Assembly: GCA_947631455.1 (NCBI GenBank)
Contig: CANRLH010000001.1
Location: forward strand, 1 to 64,000
Length of the DNA: 64,000 nt
DNA from: an uncultured Clostridia bacterium
GTDB lineage: Bacteria > Bacillota > Clostridia > Oscillospirales > Ruminococcaceae
Direction: 5' to 3'
Positions 1-8,429 of the stretch are shown one piece after another. Position numbers and translations under genes: made by a program. The notes under the pieces were generated by a model, which worked only from the letters and a program-made list of their open reading frames with translations, had not been told where the DNA came from and did not search any database. How positions within the stretch are numbered: position 1 is the first letter of the stretch; the number at the start of each line of letters is the position of its first letter.

Positions 1-96
1 AAGGCGTTCAAAAACATTATACCTATCTTTGATTTTATTTTTTATCAAAATTGGGTCACATCTATTTACAACGCAGATTTATTTAAGCTAAAATAG
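1..96 (+). CDS. C-terminal end of an unidentified protein (partial)
   Basis: Frame 1 is open from the window edge and ends in TAG at 94-96, leaving 31 residues that end in NADLFKLK. The piece is rich in Phe, Ile and Tyr and reads like the tail of a real protein, but it carries no diagnostic motif. It lies 74 bases upstream of the MBOAT gene on the same strand. SGNH/DHHW-type or AlgX-like partners are often encoded beside MBOAT genes, so such a partner is possible, but nothing here proves it. Confidence 0.4.
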   Translation, partial: KAFKNIIPIFDFIFYQNWVTSIYNADLFKLK

Positions 97-107
97 AGTA
101 TCGCCTC

Positions 108-136
108 TTGCGAAATCTTGTCATTTGTGGTATCAT
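108..136 (+). promoter_or_regulatory. Candidate sigma-A promoter before the MBOAT gene
   Basis: TTGCGA at 108-113 and TATCAT at 131-136 are separated by 17 bases. The next gene starts at 171, with AAGGAG at 156-161. Confidence 0.45.
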
Positions 137-170
137 AAAACATATAGGTAAATTTAAGGAGTCGTAAAAA

Positions 171-1523
171 TTGCTGTATACGGATTTGATTTTTATATAT
201 GCTTTTTTACCGATAACGGTTTTGATTACTATGTGCGACAGAAGCACTGAGTACAAAAACCTTATTTTGGTTATAGCCTCCGTTTTGTTTTTTACATGGG
301 GTAAACCTATGTATATTTGCGCCGTATTTTTATCGGCGATATTTGACTGGGCGTTCGGCTTTTTGGCGGGGTCAAAGTCAAGGAGGTTAAAGGTATTCGG
401 TGTTTTGCTGTCAGCTGTTTTAAACGGGTCATTGTTTTTGGTCGTTAACTGCAACTTCCTGTTCTCCAAAACGCCGTTAAGCATAGAAACGTCAATTCTT
501 CCTGTCGGAATGGCATTTTACACCGTTCGTTCAGCAAGCTATGTTTTTGACGTCGCATTGGGGAAAACAGAAACTGAAAAAAACCTGTTTTGCTTTTTGA
601 CTTATATGATAAATTACACCCTGCTGTTTGTAGGACCGTTTGTGCGGTACGGAGATATCAGAGATCAGATAAGGTTTAGGATAATAACCGGACGAAAGAT
701 AAATGACGGAATAACACGCTTTATTGTGGGGCTTGGCAAAGCGTCTGTTCTGGCGGGGGCGTTGGGATATGTAAAGAGTGTTGGTCTTGATGTTACTGAT
801 ATGACGTTTTTCGGTGCGTTTATCGGAATGGCGGCGTTTGTTATGCAGGTGTATTACCTGTTTTCGGGATACACTGATATGGCAATAGGACTTGGCCTTT
901 TAAACGGTTTTTCATACTCTGAAAGCTTTTTGCCGCTGAGGGTAAAAAACGGAGTGACAGGCGCGGTTTTTGGCTTTAATCACACGCTTATAAAGCTTGT
1001 AAACGACTGTCTTATAAGTCCTCTTTCAAGATCTTCGGTCACTGCCTGTCTTGCAACTTTTGCCTGCTCGGTATTGATAGGCCTTTGGTACGGCTTTTCA
1101 AAACAGTTTGTGCTGTTCGGGCTTTATTTCGGAGTGATAGTGATAGCGGAAACGCTGTTTTTGAGGAAGATATTAAATAAGCTGCCAACACTGATTTGCG
1201 GGGTTTACACGTTGGCTGCGGTATTTTTTGGCTGGAGCATTGTGTATTTTAAAGACTTTCACGATTTCAGCATATGGCTGTCAGGGTTGACGTTTAATGG
1301 CAGTGGAATAATATCTCAGGCACTTATAAATGAAATACTTGCTTATTGTGCGCTTTTGGTGTTTGCGGTTTTTATGCTTACGCCTTTTAAGGATAAGTTA
1401 AAAAGCGCTGTAAACTCAGCTGCGGCAAAAAGCGAGCGGACATATGCCTGCGTTCGTATTCTTTCAACGGCGTCGCTTTTGGCCGTGCTTTTGATGAGCA
1501 CCGCCTCAAGGGTAGTATATTGA
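171..1523 (+). CDS. MBOAT-family membrane O-acyltransferase (AlgI-like), catalytic motif altered
   Basis: This 450-residue polytopic membrane protein has about ten hydrophobic segments and the AlgI/DltB layout: an N-terminal start like LIFIYAFLPITVLI, a segment with LPVGMAFYTVRSASYVFDV, and a later GLWYGFSKQFVLFGLYFG. MBOAT proteins move acyl groups across the membrane onto exopolysaccharides or teichoic acids. In AlgI-type enzymes the later motif is normally GLWHG, whose His is essential; here codon 307 is TAC (Tyr). The earlier RWHISLS-like segment is also poor (FGFNHTLIKLV, His271). The protein may be inactive as an acyltransferase or a divergent subfamily. The TTG start at 171 follows AAGGAG by nine bases. 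The next gene begins 19 bases downstream. Confidence 0.8.
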   Translation: MLYTDLIFIYAFLPITVLITMCDRSTEYKNLILVIASVLFFTWGKPMYICAVFLSAIFDWAFGFLAGSKSRRLKVFGVLLSAVLNGSLFLVVNCNFLFSKTPLSIETSILPVGMAFYTVRSASYVFDVALGKTETEKNLFCFLTYMINYTLLFVGPFVRYGDIRDQIRFRIITGRKINDGITRFIVGLGKASVLAGALGYVKSVGLDVTDMTFFGAFIGMAAFVMQVYYLFSGYTDMAIGLGLLNGFSYSESFLPLRVKNGVTGAVFGFNHTLIKLVNDCLISPLSRSSVTACLATFACSVLIGLWYGFSKQFVLFGLYFGVIVIAETLFLRKILNKLPTLICGVYTLAAVFFGWSIVYFKDFHDFSIWLSGLTFNGSGIISQALINEILAYCALLVFAVFMLTPFKDKLKSAVNSAAAKSERTYACVRILSTASLLAVLLMSTASRVVY

Positions 1524-1542
1524 TTTGTTAAGGAGATAGGCT

Positions 1543-2595
1543 ATGGCTCAGAATAAAAAAAGCAAACTTAATATTTCTTATGATGAGCTTATAAAAAACG
1601 CTTCTGTCTATACTCAAAGCGGCATTGACAAGGGCGTGAGCGAGGCTGACAGTACGCTTAGAAGTATGGCTGCCGATGCAAAGCGGGGGCAGTTTGACTT
1701 TATTAACGTGGCTGTTATAGCTTTGTTTGTGCTTATACTGGGGATAAGCTTTGCGCTTTTGAGAAACAACTCAGACCCGGACGCTGAAACAGTGAAGCCC
1801 ACTGTTATGGGCATTTATGATGGAAGCTATACCTCCTATCTTTCAAAGAGCTATGAAAACGCTCTTCCGGGAAAATCACTGCTTGCGAAAATCAACGGAT
1901 TGTTTTCTCATATTTACGGTGCTAAGAGCCTTAATACTCACCAGAACTTTATAGCTCCGGTTGATGAGCACGGAAACATAATAAATACACTTACGGCGGT
2001 TACTACCACCACTACTACAACGACGATATTTACCGGAAAAACGACCAATACGACGATAAAAATAAATAAAGATGATATATTCATCGGTCCTCAGTCTAAT
2101 ATGTGGACTACCACCACTACAAAGAAGACATCTACAAAATCTACGGAGCCCACTACCGAGCCTACAACTGAAGATACCGCAGACGCCACGGCAACTGTTA
2201 CTACCGAGCCGGAGGAGACGGAGGTAACCACTACGGTAAGGATAGACCTTGAAGACATTGTGTTTACAGAGAATGAGAACGGCGTTTTGATGAGCGAGTT
2301 TGTGATAGAGCCTGCTTATGATGTTACGGATATGGATAAGATACTGCTTTCTTACGAATTTCACGGAGAGACATCAGGCTATTTCATAAGACCGTATATT
2401 GAGTATAAGCAAGAAAGCATCGGTCAGAACGTAAACCCGGTTGCGGCGACCAAGGAGTTTGACGTAAGCAATATCAACGGCAAGATAAAAATTGCCATAA
2501 GGTTTATTCCGCGGGCGAATTCCGAGATAAAGGACGGAGACACTGTAAATGTAAAACTGAGCTACGGACTGGGCTTTTTAAGTAAAGAGGCTTGA
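1543..2595 (+). CDS. Membrane-anchored exported protein with Thr-rich linker, function unknown
   Basis: The 350-residue protein has a soluble N-terminus, one strong membrane segment at about residues 53-73, an extracytoplasmic part with two poly-Thr/Ser-Glu stretches at about 150-230, and a C-terminal domain of about 110 residues rich in alternating hydrophobic residues that is probably a beta-sandwich. I do not recognise the C-terminal domain; a carbohydrate-binding fold is only a guess. AGGAG at 1531-1535 sets the ATG start. The gene follows the MBOAT gene by 19 bases, so the two are probably cotranscribed and may work on the same surface polymer. Its stop overlaps the region just before the radical SAM gene. 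Confidence 0.7.
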   Translation: MAQNKKSKLNISYDELIKNASVYTQSGIDKGVSEADSTLRSMAADAKRGQFDFINVAVIALFVLILGISFALLRNNSDPDAETVKPTVMGIYDGSYTSYLSKSYENALPGKSLLAKINGLFSHIYGAKSLNTHQNFIAPVDEHGNIINTLTAVTTTTTTTTIFTGKTTNTTIKINKDDIFIGPQSNMWTTTTTKKTSTKSTEPTTEPTTEDTADATATVTTEPEETEVTTTVRIDLEDIVFTENENGVLMSEFVIEPAYDVTDMDKILLSYEFHGETSGYFIRPYIEYKQESIGQNVNPVAATKEFDVSNINGKIKIAIRFIPRANSEIKDGDTVNVKLSYGLGFLSKEA

Positions 2596-2597
2596 GA

Positions 2598-3539
2598 ATG
2601 AAAAGCGGGTTTGCTTATTCCAGTGATAACAAGAGATATTACACCTACAATTACTATCTCAGGAAAACTTATGGAAAAAAGGTTTTTAAGGTCCCTATAA
2701 ACCTTGGCCTTACCTGTCCTAACCGTGACGGAACCAAAGGTACGGGAGGGTGTACCTTCTGTTCGGCTATGTTAAGCGGAGACTTTGCGGGCGATCCCGC
2801 TTTAAGTGTCAAAGAGCAGTTTGATATTGTGAGAAAAAAGCTCCACGAAAAATGGAATGACGCTTTGTATATCCCCTATTTTCAGGCTGCGACCAACACA
2901 TATGCGGATGTTTCATTTTTAAAAAAGGCTTTTTTTGACGCGGCAGAGCTTGAAAATGCCGTTGGGATAAATATCGCCACAAGAGCCGACTGCATAAGTG
3001 ACGAGTGTGCTGATATGCTTCTTGAGCTTTCAAAAAAGACGAATATTGAGGTAGAACTCGGACTTCAGACAGTATCGGACAAAACCGCGAAGAGAATTAA
3101 CCGGTGTCATACTTATGCGGAGTTTCTTGATGGTTATAAAAAGCTCAGTGATCGTGGGATAAATATGTGCGTACACATAATAAACGGACTTCCGGGAGAG
3201 ACACACGGTGATATGATAAATACGGTTTCAGAGGTCGCCCGTCTTCACCCGCACAGCGTTAAGATACACCTTTTGCATATAATAAAGGGAACGCGCCTGT
3301 GCGATGAGTTTTTAATGGGCGGATTTGAGCAGATAAGCCGTGAAGATTATATAAGTACCGTCTGCGACCAGCTTGAGATATTGCCTGAAGATGTTGTTAT
3401 TGCGCGTATTACGGGCGACGGAAAGAGAGATGAGCTTGTCTCTCCGATGTGGAGTTTAAAAAAGTTCTGTGTTTTAAACGACATTGATAAGGAAATGCTG
3501 AGACGCAAAAGCTATCAGGGAATAAAATTTAAGCTCTGA
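2598..3539 (+). CDS. Radical SAM protein, YhcC family (TIGR01212)
   Basis: The 313-residue protein has the YhcC-type cluster motif LTCPNRDG followed by GGCTFC near residues 34-53. This is the unusual radical SAM spacing of that family, with the three-Cys motif shifted to C-x(n)-CTFC. Further family signatures are ATRADCIS, ELGLQTVSDKTAKRINR and HIINGLPGE. The family is widespread but its substrate is not firmly established. I chose the ATG at 2598 because AGAGG at 2586-2590 lies seven bases ahead of it; an in-frame TTG at 2592 is too close. It begins just after the stop of the Thr-rich membrane protein, and rimM follows by 36 bases. Confidence 0.88.
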   Translation: MKSGFAYSSDNKRYYTYNYYLRKTYGKKVFKVPINLGLTCPNRDGTKGTGGCTFCSAMLSGDFAGDPALSVKEQFDIVRKKLHEKWNDALYIPYFQAATNTYADVSFLKKAFFDAAELENAVGINIATRADCISDECADMLLELSKKTNIEVELGLQTVSDKTAKRINRCHTYAEFLDGYKKLSDRGINMCVHIINGLPGETHGDMINTVSEVARLHPHSVKIHLLHIIKGTRLCDEFLMGGFEQISREDYISTVCDQLEILPEDVVIARITGDGKRDELVSPMWSLKKFCVLNDIDKEMLRRKSYQGIKFKL

Positions 3540-3575
3540 ACATTTGGGCGGCAGAAAAAATAAAGGGAAAATAAT

Positions 3576-4085
3576 ATGGAAAAGTATTTGGAAATAGCAA
3601 AAATTGTAAGCGTACACGGACTTAAGGGAGAGGTCAAAGCAGAGCCGTGGTGCGACAGCCCGGAGGATTTGTGCAGACACAAAAGGCTGTATTTTTCAAA
3701 GGGCGAGAAAGAGATCAAAGTAAAAAGCGCAAGGGCGCAGAAAAATATGGCGATACTCAAGCTTGAGGGGGTAAATACTGTTGAACAAGCGCAAGGTCTC
3801 AGAGGCAGAGTGCTTTATGCCGACAGGGATAGTATCGAGCTTCCCAAAGATACGTATTTTGTTGCAGATCTTATAGGTATGACGGTCGAGGATTTTGAAA
3901 GCGGAAAAATTTACGGTAAAATAACCCTGGTAACGCAGACCGGAGCAAATGATGTTTATCACATAAAGGATCAAAACGGCAGAATGTATTATATTCCCGC
4001 TATAGCAGACGTGGTAAAGGAAACTGATATAGAGTCAGGCATTATGAAAATAACGCCGCTCAGGGGGCTTTTTGATGAGGATTGA
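3576..4085 (+). CDS. rimM: Ribosome maturation factor RimM
   Basis: The 169-residue protein has the usual two-domain length. The N-terminal RimM domain opens with EIAKIVSVHGLKGEVK, and the C-terminal half is a PRC-barrel containing DVYHIKDQNGRMYYIPAI. RimM binds ribosomal protein S19 and helps mature the 30S head. The gene overlaps the trmD start by 11 bases, the classic rimM-trmD arrangement, so translation is probably coupled. Confidence 0.96.
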   Translation: MEKYLEIAKIVSVHGLKGEVKAEPWCDSPEDLCRHKRLYFSKGEKEIKVKSARAQKNMAILKLEGVNTVEQAQGLRGRVLYADRDSIELPKDTYFVADLIGMTVEDFESGKIYGKITLVTQTGANDVYHIKDQNGRMYYIPAIADVVKETDIESGIMKITPLRGLFDED

Positions 4086-4821
4086 TATTCTTACGCTTTT
4101 TCCGGAGATGACCGAGCGGTACTTAAGCGAAAGCATAGTCGGCAGAGCGAGAGAGAAAGGCATATTTGAAGCAAGGTGCCACAATATAAGGGACTATACT
4201 GAGGATAAGCACCGCCGTGTTGACGACACTCCTTACAGCGAAAGACAGGGAATGCTCATGCAGGCTGAACCGATATTTCGCTGTCATCAGGCAGTAAAGG
4301 GCAAAAGAGATGTTCATACGATATTCGTAACGCCCGCAGGCAAGCCGTTTACTCAGAAAAGGGCGATAGAGCTTTCAAAGGGCAAGGATATAATAATCGT
4401 CTGCGGACATTATGAGGGCATTGACGAGCGTGTTATTGAGGAGATAGCCGATGAGGAAATATCTGTCGGCGACTTTGTTTTAACGGGAGGAGAGCTGCCT
4501 GCGCTTTGCATAACGGACGCGGTTGTGAGGATGATAGACGGAGTGCTTTCGCGACCGGACTGCTATATAGACGAGAGTCACTATTCGGGGCTTTTGGAAT
4601 ACCCTCAGTATACTCGTCCCGAGGTGTGGCACGACAAAAGAGTTCCCGAGGTTCTCTTGTCCGGTCATCATCAGAATATTGAAAAATGGAGGCATGAGCA
4701 GTCGCTGATCAAGACAGCAAAAAAGCGTCCGGATATGCTTGAAGGATTAAAGTTAAACGAAAGCGATAAAAATCTTATAAAAAACATTTTTCCGGATTTT
4801 GAAAGTATAAAAAAAGATTAA
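4075..4821 (+). CDS. trmD: tRNA (guanine-N1)-methyltransferase TrmD
   Basis: The 248-residue SPOUT methyltransferase makes m1G37 in tRNAs and prevents frameshifting. It starts with MRIDILTLFPEM, the canonical TrmD N-terminus, so the ATG at 4075 is preferred over the TTG three bases upstream. The trefoil-knot AdoMet region is seen in IIVCGHYEGIDERV and SVGDFVLTGGELPAL, and the C-terminal helix region in LLSGHHQNIEKWR. It overlaps rimM by 11 bases. No clear terminator follows; the next gene (HPr) has its own promoter. Confidence 0.97.
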   Translation: MRIDILTLFPEMTERYLSESIVGRAREKGIFEARCHNIRDYTEDKHRRVDDTPYSERQGMLMQAEPIFRCHQAVKGKRDVHTIFVTPAGKPFTQKRAIELSKGKDIIIVCGHYEGIDERVIEEIADEEISVGDFVLTGGELPALCITDAVVRMIDGVLSRPDCYIDESHYSGLLEYPQYTRPEVWHDKRVPEVLLSGHHQNIEKWRHEQSLIKTAKKRPDMLEGLKLNESDKNLIKNIFPDFESIKKD

Positions 4822-4971
4822 AATTTATGAATATTTTATATTTGTTAAAAGTTTTTGTCTGATTCGTAAACATATCGAACATATTTTTAGTGAAAATGTA
4901 CAAATCCAGGGCTTTTGACTACTCGGTTGATAATCAATAAGCAGAATTTTATTTTAAAACCTGTTTTTTAG

Positions 4972-4999
4972 TTGACTTTAAAAAATAAACGAGTATAAT
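4972..4999 (+). promoter_or_regulatory. Sigma-A promoter of the HPr gene
   Basis: TTGACT at 4972-4977 and TATAAT at 4994-4999 with a 16-base spacer, about 50 bases before the HPr start. The rest of the 229-base gap 4822-5050 is AT-rich with no other recognisable element. Confidence 0.75.
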
Positions 5000-5050
5000 T
5001 ATCTTGTAATCGAAAATCAGTTTCAGTTATTAGATTAGGAGAGATCAGGT

Positions 5051-5320
5051 ATGTTTGTAAAAGATGTAGTAGTTCAAAATCAAGTAGGGCTGCATGCACG
5101 TCCGGCAACATTTTTCATTCAGAAAGCTAACGAGTTCAAGTCATCCATCTGGATCGAAAAGGAAGAAAGACGGGTAAACGCAAAGAGCCTTCTGGGCATT
5201 TTGTCACTTGGCATCGTTGGCGGAACCTCTATCAGGATCATTGCTGACGGAGTAGATGAGCAGGATGCTGTCGGCGGTCTTGTAGATCTCGTTGAAAGCG
5301 GTTTTGGTGACGCAAACTGA
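5051..5320 (+). CDS. ptsH: Phosphocarrier protein HPr
   Basis: The 89-residue protein is a complete HPr. His15 lies in VGLHARPAT, the site phosphorylated by enzyme I, and Ser46 lies in NAKSLLGILSLG, the site used by HPr kinase in Firmicutes. The Ser site means it can act in CcpA-type carbon catabolite control as well as in sugar transport. It is monocistronic here, with its own promoter (4972-4999) and terminator (5345-5379); no ptsI, hprK or PTS permease lies in the window. Confidence 0.95.
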   Translation: MFVKDVVVQNQVGLHARPATFFIQKANEFKSSIWIEKEERRVNAKSLLGILSLGIVGGTSIRIIADGVDEQDAVGGLVDLVESGFGDAN

Positions 5321-5344
5321 TTGTGTCGGAAATATTGTGCTTAC

Positions 5345-5379
5345 AAAAGCTGGGGAAGCGTCCCCGGCTTTTATTTTTT
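5345..5379 (+). terminator. Rho-independent terminator after HPr
   Basis: AAAAGCTGGGGA at 5347-region pairs with TCCCCGGCTTTT across a four-base loop (AGCG), with one G-T pair, and is followed by TTATTTTTTG. Confidence 0.85.
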
Positions 5380-5635
5380 GTCAAAAACAATTTCCAATAA
5401 ATGTAAATAATTCCAGTTATTACAATTTGGTAACACAAAAATATGTGATATTTTTGTGAAAAATGTTCAAAATCGGGTCAAAAATACGAGTTATTCATAT
5501 TTTATTAACACAAAAGCTTTTAAAATGTGTTACAATTTGTAATATATCGGAGTATGCGCCGAAGCTTTCGGTGATATGCCGATGTCGCGGTGAATGGTGA
5601 TCAAAGCCGCAAGATCAAAGAAAAGAGGTATGCAA
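5380..5635 (+). other. Untranslated leader of the CdaR-like regulator gene
   Basis: The 315-base gap between HPr and the regulator start holds the HPr terminator, then AT-rich sequence with TACAAT at 5531-5536 but no good -35 at normal spacing. A small stem-loop (CCGAA at 5559-5563 with TTCGG at 5567-5571, plus weaker outer pairing) lies in the probable 5' leader. I do not recognise a riboswitch. Confidence 0.35.
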
Positions 5636-6721
5636 ATGTCTAATAGATTGTTTCAGGGCGTTATACATCAGATGCGTGATTCGATCGACTGCGTTTTTGG
5701 AGTCATTGACGATACCGCTACGGTAGTAGCCTGCTCAGAGCCTTCACGCATAGGCTCAATGAACGAGTATGTGTCGATAGACCTGAGTGATGCGACCGAT
5801 ATGTTCATACGTGACGGATATACGTATAAGCCGTTCGGTTCTCAGCTTAAGGCCGATTACGCTATTTTTGTTGAGGGTACGGACGAGGTTGCGGCAAAGT
5901 ATGCCAATATTCTCGGGGTTTGTCTCTCAAGCATAAAGCAGTATTATGATGAGAAGTATGACAGAAACAATTTTATAAAGAATGTCGTGCTTGATAATGT
6001 TTTGCCGGGTGACATTCTTGTAAAGGCAAGAGAGCTTCACTTTAATTCCGAGGTTTCAAGAGTTGTGTTTCTGATAAGGATCATTGCTCAGAACGAGGTT
6101 TCTGCGCTTGACGTTATACAGAATCTCTTTCCGGATAAGAATAAGGATTTTGTTTTCAACATTACGGAAAGTGATATAGTGCTTGTGAAGGAAGTGAGAT
6201 CGGGCATTGACACAAACGATCTCAAAAAGCTTGCAAGGAGCATATCCGATACGCTCAGCTCAGAGTTTTATACCAGAGTCAATGTCGGAATTGGCACGGT
6301 AGTTGAGGGAATAAAGGATCTCGCGGCGTCGTTTAAAGGCGCTCAGATAGCGCTTGAGGTCGGAAAGGTGTTTGACACCGATAAGGTTATAGTTTCTTAC
6401 GATAATCTGGGAATCGCGCGTCTTATATATCATCTTCCTACGACTTTGTGTGAGACGTTTTTGAGGGAGGTATTTAAAAAGGGCTCAATAGAATCTCTTG
6501 ATCAGGAAACGCTGTTTACCATTCATAAGTTCTTTGAGAACAACTTAAATGTTTCCGAAACATCAAGAAAGCTTTTTGTGCACAGAAATACACTTGTATA
6601 CAGGCTTGAAAAGATAAAGAAGCTGACAGGGCTTGATTTAAGAGAGTTTGATCACGCGATAGTATTCAAGATCGCGCTTATGGTAAAGAAATATCTGTCG
6701 GCTAATCCGGTTAAGTTTTAG
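5636..6721 (+). CDS. CdaR/PucR-family transcriptional regulator
   Basis: The protein has 361-362 residues. Its centre is a GGDEF-like domain of the CdaR type (RVNVGIGTVVEGIKDLAASF), and it ends in a PucR-type helix-turn-helix (NVSETSRKLFVHRNTLVYRL, then EKIKKLTG). The N-terminal about 120 residues form an unknown sensor domain. Such regulators control sugar-acid or purine catabolism in other bacteria, but no such pathway is nearby. ATG 5636 is chosen because AGAGG at 5624-5628 lies seven bases ahead; in-frame ATGs at 5594 and 5630 are worse placed. ftsE starts 46 bases downstream on the same strand, so the regulator could share its transcript. Confidence 0.85.
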   Translation: MSNRLFQGVIHQMRDSIDCVFGVIDDTATVVACSEPSRIGSMNEYVSIDLSDATDMFIRDGYTYKPFGSQLKADYAIFVEGTDEVAAKYANILGVCLSSIKQYYDEKYDRNNFIKNVVLDNVLPGDILVKARELHFNSEVSRVVFLIRIIAQNEVSALDVIQNLFPDKNKDFVFNITESDIVLVKEVRSGIDTNDLKKLARSISDTLSSEFYTRVNVGIGTVVEGIKDLAASFKGAQIALEVGKVFDTDKVIVSYDNLGIARLIYHLPTTLCETFLREVFKKGSIESLDQETLFTIHKFFENNLNVSETSRKLFVHRNTLVYRLEKIKKLTGLDLREFDHAIVFKIALMVKKYLSANPVKF

Positions 6722-6767
6722 ACGATAAAGGAAAAGGGTACAGCAAAATTATAAAGAAGGTGTAGTT

Positions 6768-7454
6768 TTGATAGAATTCAAGGACGTATCGGTTACATAT
6801 TCAAGCGGAGTTGATGCTCTGCACAATGTAAACCTTAAAATCAACGACGGAGATTTTGCTTTCGTCGTAGGTTCCTCCGGCGCAGGAAAATCCACTCTTA
6901 TTAAGCTAATACTTAAGGAGATAGACGCAACCGAGGGAACAGTTTTGGTAAACGGCTTTAATTTGAAAAAGCTGAGAAGAAGAAAGATCCCGAGTTTAAG
7001 AAGAACCTTGGGAATAGTTTTTCAGGACTTCAGGCTTATCCCGACTATGACTGTGTATGAAAACGTGGCGTTTGTACTCAGGGTTATCGACGCTCCGGCA
7101 AAGTATATTTCCTCCAGGGTGCCGTATGTTATAAGCCTTGTTGGCTTGGCGCACAAGGCAAAGAGCTATCCGGATGAGCTTTCCGGCGGAGAGCAGCAGA
7201 GGGTCGCTCTTGCAAGGGCTTTGGTAAATGATCCACAGCTTATCATTGCAGACGAGCCTACGGGAAATATTGACCCTGCTCTTTCATACGAGATCGTTGA
7301 GCTTTTAAAGGGTATCAACGAATGCGGAACAACGATACTTATGGTAACACACGAGCATGATATCGTGCGTCATTTCGGCGGAAGAATAATAAACATAAAC
7401 GCCGGAAACATCGTGTTCGACGAGGTGATTGGAGGAGCAAATGAAGTTCAATAG
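6768..7454 (+). CDS. ftsE: Cell-division ABC transporter ATP-binding protein FtsE
   Basis: The 228-residue ATPase is complete: Walker A GSSGAGKST at about 35-43, Q-loop in IVFQDFRLIP, signature LSGGEQQR, Walker B LIIADEPTGNID and switch His in VTHEHD. FtsE drives FtsX to activate extracytoplasmic peptidoglycan hydrolases during division or elongation. The start is TTG at 6768, with GAAGG seven bases upstream. It overlaps ftsX by 14 bases. Confidence 0.95.
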   Translation: MIEFKDVSVTYSSGVDALHNVNLKINDGDFAFVVGSSGAGKSTLIKLILKEIDATEGTVLVNGFNLKKLRRRKIPSLRRTLGIVFQDFRLIPTMTVYENVAFVLRVIDAPAKYISSRVPYVISLVGLAHKAKSYPDELSGGEQQRVALARALVNDPQLIIADEPTGNIDPALSYEIVELLKGINECGTTILMVTHEHDIVRHFGGRIININAGNIVFDEVIGGANEVQ

Positions 7455-8349
7455 TATAAAGTACCTTACGGGTCAGGGAATAAAAAGCGTATGGAAAAAT
7501 AAAATGATGACCTTCGCTTCGTTTTGTATAATGCTTGTATCGCTGCTTTTGGTCGGATTATGCATATTGGCAGCAATAAACCTTAATAAGGTCATAAGCG
7601 GAATAGAGGGCAAAAACGAAGTAGTTGTAATAGTTCTCGACGGAACTGATGAAGATGGAATAAAGGCAGTCGGAGAAAGCATTGAGAATCTGTCTAATAT
7701 ATCAAGCGTAAGCTTTTATTCAAGAGACGATGCGTGGAAGGATATGGTAGCTGATATGACTCCTGAGCAGCAGGAGGTATTCAAGTATGCAGCGGATGAC
7801 AACCCGCTTCCGGATACATATCGCGTTACCGTTTCAGATATTGAAAAGCTTGCTGATTCGACAAATCAGCTCACCAGCATTGAAAATGTTGAAAAGGTTT
7901 TGGCGCCAACAGAGTTTGCGGACATATTGTTGAGCATCAGAAATATATTCTCGGTAGTTGCAATTGCACTTATAATTGCACTTGCAGTAGTATCGCTTGT
8001 AATAATATCAAATACCACAAGAACAAGCGTATATTCCAGAAGGAAAGAAATCAATATAATGAAATATGTCGGAGCCACGAATAAGTTTATCAATATTCCT
8101 TTCTTTATTGAGGGAATGTTGGTGGGCATTCTGGCAGCTGTTGCGGCGTTTTTCTTGACTATGTTCGTATATAACGGGCTTACGGATATTATCACCGAAA
8201 ACCCGCAGATATTAAACATTCTGGGAGTAAGATCGCTGTATAAGTTTAAAGATATTATGTGGTATGTTCTCGGCGGATATGTTTTAGCCGGAGGAGTTAT
8301 CGGCGCGATCGGAACTATCATAAGCACAAGAAAGTATGTAAGAGTTTAA
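7441..8349 (+). CDS. ftsX: Cell-division ABC transporter permease FtsX
   Basis: The 302-residue protein has the FtsX plan: one membrane segment near residues 22-44, a large extracytoplasmic loop that contacts the hydrolase, and three C-terminal membrane segments after NTTRTSVYSRRKEINIMKYVGAT, the conserved region before the FtsX core (cited piece shortened: RRKEINIMKYVGAT). The ATG at 7441 follows GGAGG at 7431-7435; an in-frame TTG at 7429 overlaps that site. Translationally coupled to ftsE. The two M23 hydrolases downstream are the likely targets. Confidence 0.94.
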   Translation: MKFNSIKYLTGQGIKSVWKNKMMTFASFCIMLVSLLLVGLCILAAINLNKVISGIEGKNEVVVIVLDGTDEDGIKAVGESIENLSNISSVSFYSRDDAWKDMVADMTPEQQEVFKYAADDNPLPDTYRVTVSDIEKLADSTNQLTSIENVEKVLAPTEFADILLSIRNIFSVVAIALIIALAVVSLVIISNTTRTSVYSRRKEINIMKYVGATNKFINIPFFIEGMLVGILAAVAAFFLTMFVYNGLTDIITENPQILNILGVRSLYKFKDIMWYVLGGYVLAGGVIGAIGTIISTRKYVRV

Positions 8350-8429
8350 CAAGTAATTCGCTGATGGGGTAAGGGCGAGATAAGGATAAAAGATAAGGCG
8401 TTCTTTTACTAAAGAAAGGCAGGGCATGT

